From DATMFV01 sp035555975 (GTDB lineage: Bacteria > Verrucomicrobiota > Verrucomicrobiia > Chthoniobacterales > Chthoniobacteraceae), in the NCBI GenBank assembly GCA_035555975.1, contig DATMFV010000085.1, positions 60,675-124,674 on the forward strand: a stretch of 64,000 bases of DNA. Direction: 5' to 3'. Made by a program: the position numbers and the translations under genes. The notes below the pieces were generated by a model. It saw only the letters and a program-made list of their open reading frames with translations. It was not told where the DNA came from and made no database searches. Of this stretch, positions 27,012 through 36,322 are shown one piece after another (position 1 is the stretch's first letter; each line of letters starts with the position of its first letter).

Positions 27012-30000
27012 ATGAAAAATTTCTCAAAAATCGTTCTGGCGTTCTCAGGCTATCTCTGGGCGCTCTTTTCCCCTCCCTTGCAGGCCGACACGCTATTTGA
27101 ACGGGTCGAAGTGAAGGCCAACGAAGCGGAAGTGACCCACGACCCCGGCATGGGGATGATGGTCATCCCAGGCAGACAGGGGAGCACCCTGGAACTTAAT
27201 GAAGCCTTTCCGCTGGAGGAAGGCTGCCTTTTGGGCTGGGTGCGCCCGGTGAACTGGGCCGGGCAGGAGCAGGATATGGTGCACCTGGTGAGCGCGAAGA
27301 CGGAGACCGCCTGGCTGAGCGTCTACAAATATCAGGAGGACCAGAACAAGCTCGGCCTGATCTTCCTCTATGGTCGCCCCTCTCCGGGCGGACGAGACGC
27401 GCAATATACCCTTGCCAATACTTCAATCTCCGGCTGGAAAAAGAACCAATGGCATCATTTCGCGGCAACCTGGTCGCAGAACGACCGGCAGATCGTCCTC
27501 TACCTTGATGGCAAGGAGGTGTCGTCATCCAGCATCAGGGAACACCAGCTTCCCGACGGGACGATCACGAAGCTGCGCCTCTCGGCGGCCAATGCGAAAC
27601 CGGACGGCGATTTTTTCCGGACGGCTTTTGCCGGATTGCAACTTACAGGGACCATCCCGACGCCGGATGAGATCCAGGCGATGGTTTCAAAGAAGCAGGC
27701 CGGGGCTCCCAATCTGGAGTTCGTCCCCCCCTCGGTGGCGACGATTCCCTACCTTGCCCGACCGCCCGTCATTGACGGGGTGCTGACTTCGGGCGAATGG
27801 GATGAAGCTTCCGTCCTCTTTGGCGGGATTCAGGCGATTATACCGGTGGTCAATCCCGACCAGACCTTCAAAACCTATGCCGGGTATGATGATGAACATA
27901 TCTACCTGATGATGGTTTCCCGCGCTCCGGGGATGAAGCTGCGGGCTGAAGTAAAGGAGAACGGAACGAAGGCCGTCTTCAAGGATGATTCCATCGAGGT
28001 CTTCTTTGCCCCGGATAACGAACCGATCAATTGCTACCAGTTTATCGGGAACTCGCAAGGCTTTCATGCCTACCACCGTTCCAAGGATGCCCAGTGGAAG
28101 GCGGACTGGGAATACCGGAACACGCTCTATGAAGGTTACTGGTATGCGGAACTGAAAATCCCCATCCGAAGCATCTTCACCGGGAAGATCGGACCGGGAA
28201 CGCGCTGGTCGGCCAATTTTGTCAGGAACTGGCGGACGGTCGAGCCCGATTCCCAGACTGCCTGGTCGTTCACGCCCCGGTCATTCTATTCCCATATGGG
28301 CGAACTGATCTTTGGGGCAAAGGGCGAGGCTTACCGCCTGAACATCGATGAACTCCCCTTGCAGGAGGCGTTGGTCAAGGGTAGCTTTGAAGCGCTGGCT
28401 CCAGAGAAAAAGGTTGAGGAAGTGACCCTCTCCCTTGTCGAAGGGACGGAGACGGTCCTTGAACGAAAGCAGACTCCCTTGACGGCAGGCGCTCGGGCGA
28501 ACCTTGAAGAACAGCTTCCAAGTGGTCAGGCATCGAACCTGATTGTTGAGGCGTCCGACAAAGGTGAGAAGGTGATCTTCCGCCAGTCGATCCCGATGAA
28601 GGTCCGCGGAGAGAGCGCCTTCCGTGTCCGCACCGATTTTGAGGCGGGCAAGCTGATCATCGAAGCGCCTTCACTCGCCGCCGCCGGTGCCGTCATCCGG
28701 CTGCTGGATGAAACGGGCAAGGAAGTCAGGAGGGAGACGGTAAAGATCGAACCGGGGAAACGGCAATGGGTGTACGCCATTGACGCCCGGAATATTCCCG
28801 CCCATCGCTATACTTTCGAGGTGCAATGGCTTTCGAGGGAGGGAGGGCAGATTTCCGTCCATCAGGTCGCCTATAACCATATCGGACAACCCGAATGGCT
28901 CGACTGGGACCCTCAGTTGACGAAAGTCCCCAAGCCGTGGACGGCGATCTCCTACGGGAAGGAGGAAGTCGGCGTGTGGGGGCGCAGGTATGGGCTTCAG
29001 AAGGCGCCTTTCCCGGCCTCCGTCGTCTCCGGCGGCACAGCGGTGATTCCCGAGCCGGTCACGCTCACGATCGTTCTGGACGGGGAGCCGGTGAAGTGGG
29101 AAGGCTCGGGAGAGTGGACCGGGAAGAAGGATTGGGAGGGGATCTATTCACTGACCGGGAGAACGAAAACGGCCGCGGTAGCCGCCCGCACCCACTTCGA
29201 GTTTGACGGGTTGTGGTATGTCGAGCTTGATATCGTCCCCACCGGCGCGGAGGTGGAGGTGCAGGAGATCAAGGTGGACGTGCCCCTTGAAAAGGGACTG
29301 GCCCGGCGGATCTATGCGCACAACCATCACCGCGATGTCATCCAGGGGGCTTTCGATCCAAAACTTCTCGGGCGTTATCTACCCCATGTCTGGATCGGCA
29401 ACCACGAGGCCGGCGTGACGTGGTTTACGGAGTCAAACCAATACTGGAGCCATCGCGACGCCGAAAAGGCCATTCGGTTTGTGGCGAAGCCGGAGACCGA
29501 TCTTCTGCAGGTGACGGCGGTCGACAAGCCTTTCAAAACGAAGACCAAAGTACACTACCTCTTTGGACTTCAGGCGACTCCGATCCGCGAAACGGCTTCC
29601 CTGAGAAGATCCTTGCGGATCAGCCCCGACCCGTACGATAGCATCGGGAACCCATGGCAACTCGACCGGTCGATCTTTCATGACGATAACCAGGATGGAT
29701 TGTACGGCGCGTTGCCCACCTTCCCGAAGAGTTTTTCAGCCTTGGAAAACGAACTGAAGCGCTGGCGTGAAAAGGGGGTGAACATGGCGTTCTATGTTGC
29801 GCCCGATATTGTCTCGCCGACCACCACGGAGTGGGAAGTCTTCGGGACCCGGTGGAAGAATCCCCACGGTCCCTACCAATGGGGGTGTGTGCACTCGGAC
29901 AGCGCACGCTTTCAGACCTGGTTTTTTGACCGGATGATCCAACACGCTGATCTGAGGGCTATCTATGTCGATTGCGCCAAGGCGTATCCCTGTGCCAATG

Positions 30001-30767
30001 AACTGCACGGCTGCGGGTATCGGGACGAGGCGGGGGCGGCGCATGTCACCACCCCGATCCTTTCCCTGCGGAAGTATCTGAGGAATCTCTATGTTTCCCT
30101 TCATGAAAGCAGACCGGTCGGAACGATCCCCCCGGCGCTGGTCCTGCACATGTCGGCGGGATTGACCTCGGTGGCCCACGGTTTTTCGGACATCGTGCTG
30201 GAGGGCGAGGAGATCAACCACAGGATGGTGCAGACCCCGAGCTACTTCGATCTCTACCCTCCGGACAAGTGGCAGGCGATCTTCGGCCATCAACAGGGGG
30301 TCAACGTCATGCTGTTGCCAAACTACGGACAGGTGGGGCCTAAGGAAGACCAGATGTCCGAGGTGCTCAACGCCACCTTCCTGACCCAGGCCCTGCTCAA
30401 CGATACGCCGATCTGGAACGTCTGGAGCAACCGCCAGTATGTTTCCCGGCATCTCGAACTGGTGAACCCTTGGATTCGGGACCCGGAGACGGAGTTTCTC
30501 CCGTACTGGAGCCAGAAGTTCGTCTCCCCGGCCAACGGGACACTGGCGGTCAGTCTCTATCGGAACAAGGAAGGCATCCTTGCGACCATCGGCAATTTCT
30601 CAAAGGAGGATCAGCGCGAGCGTCTCGATGTTGACTGGAAGGGGCTGGGGCTCGACCCGGGGAAGGTTAAGATGACCGATCTTGTCTCCCGGAGGGAGAT
30701 CGCTCAGGGGAGCGTCATCGCAGTTCCCCGGGAGAACTTCCTTCTGCTAAAGATCGCTTTGGAATAG
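27012..30767 (+). CDS. Large secreted multidomain glycosidase-like protein (LamG, CBM9-like, DUF6067/GH123-like)
   Basis: A 1251-residue exported protein (signal peptide residues 1-25, ending PPLQA). Residues about 30-225 look like a LamG/concanavalin domain (WHHFAATWSQNDRQIVLYLDG). About 245-440 match a CBM9/DOMON-type carbohydrate-binding domain (PPVIDGVLTSGEWDEAS, KDDSIEVFFAPDNEP, YWYAELKIPI). Beta-sandwich segments follow, and residues about 800-1240 look like the catalytic part of DUF6067 / GH123-related enzymes (KGVNMAFYVAPDI, LRAIYVDCAKAYPCANELHG, FSDIVLEGEEINHRM). Acidic residues in YVDCAK and LEGEE are catalytic candidates. It probably acts on an amino-sugar or other complex glycan outside the cell. 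It stands between the PEP-CTERM gene and a pseudopilin gene that begins one base after its stop. Confidence 0.72.
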   Translation: MKNFSKIVLAFSGYLWALFSPPLQADTLFERVEVKANEAEVTHDPGMGMMVIPGRQGSTLELNEAFPLEEGCLLGWVRPVNWAGQEQDMVHLVSAKTETAWLSVYKYQEDQNKLGLIFLYGRPSPGGRDAQYTLANTSISGWKKNQWHHFAATWSQNDRQIVLYLDGKEVSSSSIREHQLPDGTITKLRLSAANAKPDGDFFRTAFAGLQLTGTIPTPDEIQAMVSKKQAGAPNLEFVPPSVATIPYLARPPVIDGVLTSGEWDEASVLFGGIQAIIPVVNPDQTFKTYAGYDDEHIYLMMVSRAPGMKLRAEVKENGTKAVFKDDSIEVFFAPDNEPINCYQFIGNSQGFHAYHRSKDAQWKADWEYRNTLYEGYWYAELKIPIRSIFTGKIGPGTRWSANFVRNWRTVEPDSQTAWSFTPRSFYSHMGELIFGAKGEAYRLNIDELPLQEALVKGSFEALAPEKKVEEVTLSLVEGTETVLERKQTPLTAGARANLEEQLPSGQASNLIVEASDKGEKVIFRQSIPMKVRGESAFRVRTDFEAGKLIIEAPSLAAAGAVIRLLDETGKEVRRETVKIEPGKRQWVYAIDARNIPAHRYTFEVQWLSREGGQISVHQVAYNHIGQPEWLDWDPQLTKVPKPWTAISYGKEEVGVWGRRYGLQKAPFPASVVSGGTAVIPEPVTLTIVLDGEPVKWEGSGEWTGKKDWEGIYSLTGRTKTAAVAARTHFEFDGLWYVELDIVPTGAEVEVQEIKVDVPLEKGLARRIYAHNHHRDVIQGAFDPKLLGRYLPHVWIGNHEAGVTWFTESNQYWSHRDAEKAIRFVAKPETDLLQVTAVDKPFKTKTKVHYLFGLQATPIRETASLRRSLRISPDPYDSIGNPWQLDRSIFHDDNQDGLYGALPTFPKSFSALENELKRWREKGVNMAFYVAPDIVSPTTTEWEVFGTRWKNPHGPYQWGCVHSDSARFQTWFFDRMIQHADLRAIYVDCAKAYPCANELHGCGYRDEAGAAHVTTPILSLRKYLRNLYVSLHESRPVGTIPPALVLHMSAGLTSVAHGFSDIVLEGEEINHRMVQTPSYFDLYPPDKWQAIFGHQQGVNVMLLPNYGQVGPKEDQMSEVLNATFLTQALLNDTPIWNVWSNRQYVSRHLELVNPWIRDPETEFLPYWSQKFVSPANGTLAVSLYRNKEGILATIGNFSKEDQRERLDVDWKGLGLDPGKVKMTDLVSRREIAQGSVIAVPRENFLLLKIALE

Positions 30768-30768
30768 G

Positions 30769-31467
30769 ATGCAAGGCTGTATGATGGGAGATCAAGTGAT
30801 GAGGCGAAGCTTAAAGGCGTTCTCCACCCCGGAGATGCTGGTGGTGATCGCCATCGGCGCCGTCCTCATGATGCTGGCGGTGCCGGTCTATCAGGCTTTT
30901 CACCAGAAGGGGAAGGATACCCAATGTATCTCCAACCTGCGCCAGTGCGGACTTTCGGTGTTATCCCATGCCAATGATCACAACGGTAATTCCGTGGTTG
31001 CCTACATCCCCCCGGGCGAGGAGTATGACGGCCATCCGCAGGCGGGTAAGATGTGGCATATGTTTTTGCACGAGAAGGGATACATCCGGGATATGCGGAT
31101 CATGGTATGCCCCGCCTTTGCTCCCCACCGGTGGACGGGAACCACGAAGGTATCGCAGACCTATGGATTACGGAGGAATATGGGCGAGATCCGCTATCAA
31201 CCCGTCCTGAAGATCGGGAGGAGCGACCGCCTTTCCACTCATGTCCTTCTCGCGGACAGTTCAAAGACGGGCACGTGGGTGGGGCAGGACTATTACCTGG
31301 AACTGGAAGCGTCAGGGTCGAAAAGCGACCGGATTCATACCCGCCACGGCCATCGGGCCAATATCTTTTTTGCCGATGGCAGCCTTCGGGCGCTGACGGC
31401 GGAGGAGATTGTCGATCTTGAGGACGGCTGGGGGCTGAAGCGTTCGATCGATACGGTTATCTATTAG
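30769..31467 (+). CDS. Type II secretion pseudopilin with H-X9-DG end
   Basis: A 232-residue pseudopilin with an N-terminal helix FSTPEMLVVIAIGAVLMML in which the conserved E is kept but the site reads S-T-P-E instead of G-F-T-L-I-E. The end has HTRHGHRANIFFADGSLRAL, a clear H-X9-DG motif. Three ATGs are possible (30769, 30784, 30799); the last gives the usual short basic leader MRRSLKAF. It starts one base after the stop of the large glycosidase-like gene, so translation is probably coupled. It is the last gene of locus B, and its end overlaps the end of mfd by 4 bases. Confidence 0.85.
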   Translation: MQGCMMGDQVMRRSLKAFSTPEMLVVIAIGAVLMMLAVPVYQAFHQKGKDTQCISNLRQCGLSVLSHANDHNGNSVVAYIPPGEEYDGHPQAGKMWHMFLHEKGYIRDMRIMVCPAFAPHRWTGTTKVSQTYGLRRNMGEIRYQPVLKIGRSDRLSTHVLLADSSKTGTWVGQDYYLELEASGSKSDRIHTRHGHRANIFFADGSLRALTAEEIVDLEDGWGLKRSIDTVIY

Positions 31468-34400
31468 GCTTGCTTCGGGAGCAACTGCTTCAAAAGCGAC
31501 AGCGTCTCGCGAAGCTGTTCCGCCGGAAGCCGCGAGGTGAGCCGGGGGAACTTTCCGCCGAGCATCAGGTAATCGCCGCGCCGGGTGATCATCAGCTTGC
31601 GCTCGCGTACTTCAACACGGCTCGCCTTGAATTCCGTTGCGGCGAGTTTGACCTGCGTGAGCAGAAGAAGGTTCTCCACCGCTTCGGGCAGGCGGCCAAA
31701 GCGGTCGCGCCACGCCGCTTCGAGTTTTTTAAGCTGCGGGCGGGTGGTGATCTCCGCCAGCGCGCGGTAGGCGGCAATCCGCGTCTGCGATTCGGAGATA
31801 TAGCCGGTCGGCAGGAAGGCGGGGGTCAGTTCCTGCGGGTCGCCGCGCAGGAAGTCGGCTTCGTTGGTGGCGACAAAATCGAGCCGGACGGTGACCTCCA
31901 TCCGTGGCCGGACCTTTTCCCCCTTGAGCTTGGCGACCGCCTGCCGGAGCAACTGGCAGTAGAGGTCAAACCCGATGGCGACGATATGCCCGCTCTGCTG
32001 CGTGCCGAGGATGTTGCCCGCGCCGCGGATCTCCAGATCGCGCATGGCGATCTTGAACCCCGCGCCGAGCGAGGAATATTGCCGGATGGCGTTGACCCGC
32101 TTGCGCGCTTCGGTGCTCATCAGGTCGCGCGGGATCATCAGGTAGGCGTACGCCTTCTGCCGGGCGCGGCCGACGCGGCCCCGGAGCTGGTAGAGATCGG
32201 CGAGCCCGAACCGGTCGGCGCGGTCGATGATGATCGTGTTGGCATTGGGGATGTCGAGCCCGCTTTCAATGATCGTCGTCGAAAGGAGGATGTCGGCCTT
32301 CCCGTCGATGAAGGTCTGCATGACCGCCTCCAGCTCCTGTTCGTCCATCTGCCCGTGGCCGACGACGACCCGCGCCTTGGGCACCAGTTTTTTGAGCTTC
32401 TGGCGCATCCCCTCAATGCTCGCCACCCGGTTGTGGAGGAAAAAGACCTGCCCCTGCCGGGCGAGTTCCTGCCGGATCGCGTCACGGATGATCCGTTCGT
32501 CGTAGCCGCAGATGATCGTCTCGGTCGGGATGCGGTTTTGCGGCGCGGTTTCGAGGATCGACATGTCGCGCGCCCCCATCAGCGAAAGGTAAAGGGTGCG
32601 CGGGATCGGGGTCGCCGAAAGGGTCAGCACGTCGATCCGCTTGAAAAGCTCCTTGAACTTCTCCTTGTGGACCACGCCGAAACGTTGTTCCTCGTCGATG
32701 ACCGCGAGCCCGAGGTCCTTGAACCGGACGTCCTTCGAAATGAGCCGGTGGGTGCCGACCACGATGTCGACCGACCCGTCGGCGAGCCCCTTGAGGACCT
32801 TGCGCTGCTGGGCGGCGGTGCGGAAGCGGCTCAACGTTTCAACCGTGATCGGGTAATCCGACATCCGTTCCCGAAACGTCTGGTAATGCTGCTGGGCGAG
32901 CACCGTGGTCGGCACGAGCACCGCCACCTGTTTGCCACCCATGACCGCCTTGAACGCCGCGCGGATGGCGACCTCCGTCTTGCCAAAGCCGACATCGCCG
33001 CAGATGAGCCGGTCCATCGGGCGGGGCGACTCCATGTCGACCTTGGTCTCGGCGATCGCGGTGAGCTGGTCGGGTGTTTCGCGGTAGAGGAACGAGCGCT
33101 CAAACTCGCCCTGCCAGGCGGTGTCGGGCGGGAAGGTGTGGCCCGGGGCGGTTTCGCGCTCCGCATGAAGGGCGAGGAGGTTGGCCGCATAGTCAAAGAC
33201 CGCTTTTTGCGCCTGCGCCTTGGCGCGTGCCCAACGGGCATCGCCGAGCTGGCTCAACTCCGGGTTGCGCTTGCCGACGCCGACATAGCGCGAGACCAGG
33301 TACGACTGCTCCAGCGGCACATAGAGCCGTGCCTCCTGCGCAAACTCCAGGACGAGCACCTCCTCCTTCTTCCCTTCGCCCCGTTCGAAGGTGGTCAATT
33401 CCAGGAAGCGGGCGATCCCGTGTTCGAGGTGGACGACGATATCCCCCTCGGTCAGTTCGGAAAAGTCGATCTGGCTGCGGCGCGACTGCTCCCGCGCACG
33501 GCGTAGCGCAAGGCGGCGGGCGCGGGTGTTGCGGTAGCGGCCAAACAGCTCCGCATCGCACAGAACGGCCACTTTTCCGGCGGGAAAGGTGAAGCCGGAG
33601 TGGAGCGTGCCGATTGTCAGGTGCAGCCGGGGGTGATCCGGTTCCGGCAAAAGATCGCGGAAGCGCTCCTGCTCCCCCTCGTTGTTGCAGAAGAGATGGA
33701 CCTCCCATTTCTGCTCCAGCCATTGGTCGAGCTGTCGCAGGAACTGTTGCCGTTTCCCGGCTTCGATGACGAGATCGCCCGCTTCGAAGGTGCCGAGCCC
33801 GTGATCCTCAAAGCCGTAACGGCCCGGCTCGGCGTTTTCGTCGTTTTCCAGCGCAAGCGGAGCCCATTCCACCCCTGCGCCGAGGTCGAGCACGGCGTCG
33901 CCCGGTTGGAGGTAGTCGCGCACGCTTCCTTCGCCGCGGCTTTCGCCCAGCAGGACCGCCGCCTCGTCGACCGGCTCGACGGAAGTCTGCACGTCGAGAT
34001 CAAAAAAGCGGAGCGATTCGATCTCGTCGCCGAAAAACTCGACCCGCAGCGGGATGGAGTGTTGCCACGAAAAGAGATCGACGATGCCGCCGCGCACCGA
34101 GAACTGTCCCCGCAGGGCGACCTGCGGCACCCGCTCGTACCCGGCGCTCCCGAGGCGCTCCACCAACGTTTCCAGCGGCAGGCGTTCCCCTTTTTTGAGT
34201 TCGAGCGAAAGCGCCTGCATCCCGTCGGGCAGGGGGGCGGGATCGTTGAGCGCGGCTGCCGTAAGGACGATGACCGCCCGCTTTGTCTGGAGGAGGCGAC
34301 CGAGGGTCTGGAGCCGTTCGGCGGCGAGTTCGGGGTCGGGGAGGATGTTTTCGGCGATCGCCGTCTCCGCCTCCGGCAGGAAAAGGGCGTCCGGGTGCCA

Positions 34401-34664
34401 GTTGAGGAGTTCCGCATGGACGCTCTCCTGCGAACGGAGATCGGGGGCGAGCACCCAGAGCCGCTCCACCTTTTCCGCGATCAACGCCGTCATGACCGAA
34501 CGCGCGGCAGGGTGGATCGACGGAAAGACCAGCCGCCGGTTTTCGGCGACCGCCTTGGGGACCTTGCGCAACAACGCCGCCAGCCCCCGCGAACGCCCGA
34601 TCACCCCGGGCAGCGATGGAGGGTGGTCAGCCAAGCGGCAGGAGCGGGAGAAGGGTGGAGGCAA
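31464..34664 (-). CDS. mfd: Transcription-repair coupling factor
   Basis: A 1066-residue helicase-like protein that removes stalled RNA polymerase and recruits UvrA to DNA damage. It has an N-terminal UvrB-like region, a CarD-type RNA-polymerase-interacting segment (TEGDIVVHLEHGIARFLELT), motor domains with Walker A (GDVGFGKTEVA at about residue 555), DEEQRFGV, TLSATPIPRTL and the RecG/Mfd TRG motif region (YLMIPRDLM), and a C-terminal UvrA-binding regulation domain. It is shorter than E. coli Mfd (1148). The start is uncertain: TTG 34664 overlaps the upstream aminotransferase gene by 38 bases; a TTG at 34634 is an alternative. Confidence 0.95.
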   Translation of the reverse strand: MPPPFSRSCRLADHPPSLPGVIGRSRGLAALLRKVPKAVAENRRLVFPSIHPAARSVMTALIAEKVERLWVLAPDLRSQESVHAELLNWHPDALFLPEAETAIAENILPDPELAAERLQTLGRLLQTKRAVIVLTAAALNDPAPLPDGMQALSLELKKGERLPLETLVERLGSAGYERVPQVALRGQFSVRGGIVDLFSWQHSIPLRVEFFGDEIESLRFFDLDVQTSVEPVDEAAVLLGESRGEGSVRDYLQPGDAVLDLGAGVEWAPLALENDENAEPGRYGFEDHGLGTFEAGDLVIEAGKRQQFLRQLDQWLEQKWEVHLFCNNEGEQERFRDLLPEPDHPRLHLTIGTLHSGFTFPAGKVAVLCDAELFGRYRNTRARRLALRRAREQSRRSQIDFSELTEGDIVVHLEHGIARFLELTTFERGEGKKEEVLVLEFAQEARLYVPLEQSYLVSRYVGVGKRNPELSQLGDARWARAKAQAQKAVFDYAANLLALHAERETAPGHTFPPDTAWQGEFERSFLYRETPDQLTAIAETKVDMESPRPMDRLICGDVGFGKTEVAIRAAFKAVMGGKQVAVLVPTTVLAQQHYQTFRERMSDYPITVETLSRFRTAAQQRKVLKGLADGSVDIVVGTHRLISKDVRFKDLGLAVIDEEQRFGVVHKEKFKELFKRIDVLTLSATPIPRTLYLSLMGARDMSILETAPQNRIPTETIICGYDERIIRDAIRQELARQGQVFFLHNRVASIEGMRQKLKKLVPKARVVVGHGQMDEQELEAVMQTFIDGKADILLSTTIIESGLDIPNANTIIIDRADRFGLADLYQLRGRVGRARQKAYAYLMIPRDLMSTEARKRVNAIRQYSSLGAGFKIAMRDLEIRGAGNILGTQQSGHIVAIGFDLYCQLLRQAVAKLKGEKVRPRMEVTVRLDFVATNEADFLRGDPQELTPAFLPTGYISESQTRIAAYRALAEITTRPQLKKLEAAWRDRFGRLPEAVENLLLLTQVKLAATEFKASRVEVRERKLMITRRGDYLMLGGKFPRLTSRLPAEQLRETLSLLKQLLPKQA

Positions 34665-35469
34665 TGGAGGAGCCGGTCATCGTAACGGTTTCGGAACCGG
34701 GCCCGGGTTGGAGCGTGGCAACCGGGACGATGCCGTTCCACGAGCTGGTCAGGAACGCTTCGGTGGCGCGGGCGAGGTCGGCGGGGGTGAGCGCACGCTC
34801 GACGACCGGCTGGCCCGAAGCGCGGCGGTGTTCGACGATCCATTCGCGGATCACCCCGTCGCGCGCGCCGGAACCGAGCCGGGGGGTGAGCAGTTGGCCG
34901 CCGATGACGACAAAAAGGTTCGCCATCGCGGCGGAGACCGCTTCGCCCTGCGGATTAAAGAGGAGCGCCTCGTCGGCACCGGCGGCCTTCGCTTCCTCCC
35001 ACGCGGCGATGTTGGCCCAGTAGTTGGCCCGTTTCCAATGGCCGGGGAGGGGGAGGTACGGGTGGGCGCTCCTTTTCAGATGGTACGGTCGCGCCGGGCG
35101 GGTGTTGGAGCGCGCTTCCCCGAACGCGAAGAGACGCGGGGCGTTCACGCCGCTGCCCGGTGCGCCATCCCCGGCGGTGAGGTAAAGCCGGGCAAAGGTC
35201 GGCCCCGGGCCTCCATGGCGAAGAAGGAAATCGGCGGCGGCCTCCAGCGCCGTTTCCTCCAGCGTCCAGCCATGTTGCCGGGCGGCATTTCGGAGGCGGC
35301 GCAGGTGGGCTTCGAGAAACTCCACCCGGTCGTTGCGGATGGCGAGGCTTTCAAAAAACGCCATCCCGTAGCGGAAGCCGCGATCGGTCAGCGGCACGGC
35401 GCCCGCCATTTCGAAGGTTTCACCATTCCAGCAACCGGCGAAGGGTGGCGGGGTGGCGCAGAGAGACAT
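34627..35469 (-). CDS. Class IV aminotransferase (PabC/BCAT-like)
   Basis: A 280-residue PLP enzyme of fold type IV, the family of aminodeoxychorismate lyase, branched-chain aminotransferase and D-amino-acid aminotransferase. The opening segment DRGFRYGMAFFESLAI and the PLP-lysine K146 (GHWKRANYW) fit the family, as does EALLFNPQGEAVSAAMANLF, the segment holding the PLP-binding glutamate, and LGSGARDGVIREWIVE. The lack of an arginine typical of BCATs and the size favour aminodeoxychorismate lyase (folate synthesis), but I cannot settle it. Its end overlaps mfd by 38 bases with a TTG start there, so the two are likely cotranscribed. Confidence 0.8.
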   Translation of the reverse strand: MSLCATPPPFAGCWNGETFEMAGAVPLTDRGFRYGMAFFESLAIRNDRVEFLEAHLRRLRNAARQHGWTLEETALEAAADFLLRHGGPGPTFARLYLTAGDGAPGSGVNAPRLFAFGEARSNTRPARPYHLKRSAHPYLPLPGHWKRANYWANIAAWEEAKAAGADEALLFNPQGEAVSAAMANLFVVIGGQLLTPRLGSGARDGVIREWIVEHRRASGQPVVERALTPADLARATEAFLTSSWNGIVPVATLQPGPGSETVTMTGSSIASTLLPLLPLG

Positions 35470-35490
35470 GGCAGGACAAAAAGAAGGAAA

Positions 35491-36273
35491 TCAGGAACGT
35501 GGTGCGGAGGGGAGATCGACCGCCCCGAACCGGCGTTGCCGTCGGCCATACTCGCGCAGCGCGTCGTGCAGGTCGTCCTTGGAAAAGTCCGGCCAGAGTT
35601 TCGGGGTGATGTAAAGCTCCGTATAGCTCAACTGCCAGAGCAGAAAGTTCGAAAGCCGTTGTTCGCCCGAGGTGCGGATCAGAAGATCGGGGTCGGGATA
35701 CTCCGCCGTGGCGAGGTGCCGGGCAAAGGTCGCTTCATCAATCTGGTCAGGGGTGAGCCGACCGGCGCTCACCTCGGCTGCGAGGGAGCGGGCGGCTTCG
35801 ACGATCTCCATCCGGCTCGAATAACTCAGCGCGAGGATCAGCGTCAGCCGCCGGTTTTTGGCCGTGTCGCGGACGGCGCGCCGGAGTTCCTTCTGCGTGG
35901 AGGCGGGGAGATCGGTGATCGTGCCGATCGTCTTGAGGCGGATCTCCCGTTCGACAAGCTGGTCGTGCTCCTTGTTCAGAAACCGTTCCAGGAGCCCCAT
36001 GAGCGCGGAAGTTTCGCTCTTGGGGCGTTTCCAGTTTTCAGTGGAAAAGGCGTAGAGCGTCAGGTATTGCACCCCGGCTTCCGAACACCCTTCCAGCGTG
36101 GCGCGAACAGCGTCGGCCCCCTTTTCATGACCGGTGATCCTCGCCAGCCCCTGGTTGCGCGCCCACCGCCCGTTGCCGTCCATGATCACGGCGACATGGC
36201 GCGGAACTTCCGGCCCCGGCGGCGTTGCGGCGGGGGAAGCGGGGGTTTTTCTGGCGGTGGAGAGTTTCGTCAC
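35491..36273 (-). CDS. uppS: Isoprenyl transferase (undecaprenyl diphosphate synthase)
   Basis: A 260-residue cis-prenyltransferase that makes the C55 lipid carrier used for peptidoglycan and O-antigen. The catalytic MDGNGRWA (D32) is clear, followed by GHEKGADAV, TLYAFSTENWKRP and DLLIRTSGEQRLSNFLLWQL, all family motifs. The start is GTG 36273; the next ATG would cut into the catalytic loop. A P/A-rich N-terminal tail precedes the domain. It lies 21 bases before the aminotransferase gene and 50 bases after purA on the same strand. Confidence 0.95.
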   Translation of the reverse strand: MTKLSTARKTPASPAATPPGPEVPRHVAVIMDGNGRWARNQGLARITGHEKGADAVRATLEGCSEAGVQYLTLYAFSTENWKRPKSETSALMGLLERFLNKEHDQLVEREIRLKTIGTITDLPASTQKELRRAVRDTAKNRRLTLILALSYSSRMEIVEAARSLAAEVSAGRLTPDQIDEATFARHLATAEYPDPDLLIRTSGEQRLSNFLLWQLSYTELYITPKLWPDFSKDDLHDALREYGRRQRRFGAVDLPSAPRS

Positions 36274-36322
36274 GGTTACTCAAATCGTAAACACGCCCGG
36301 CGACGACCTTTGGAAAAGAAAA

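Noticed and set aside
31470..33506. 678-residue plus-strand open frame
   Set aside because: Antisense shadow of mfd.
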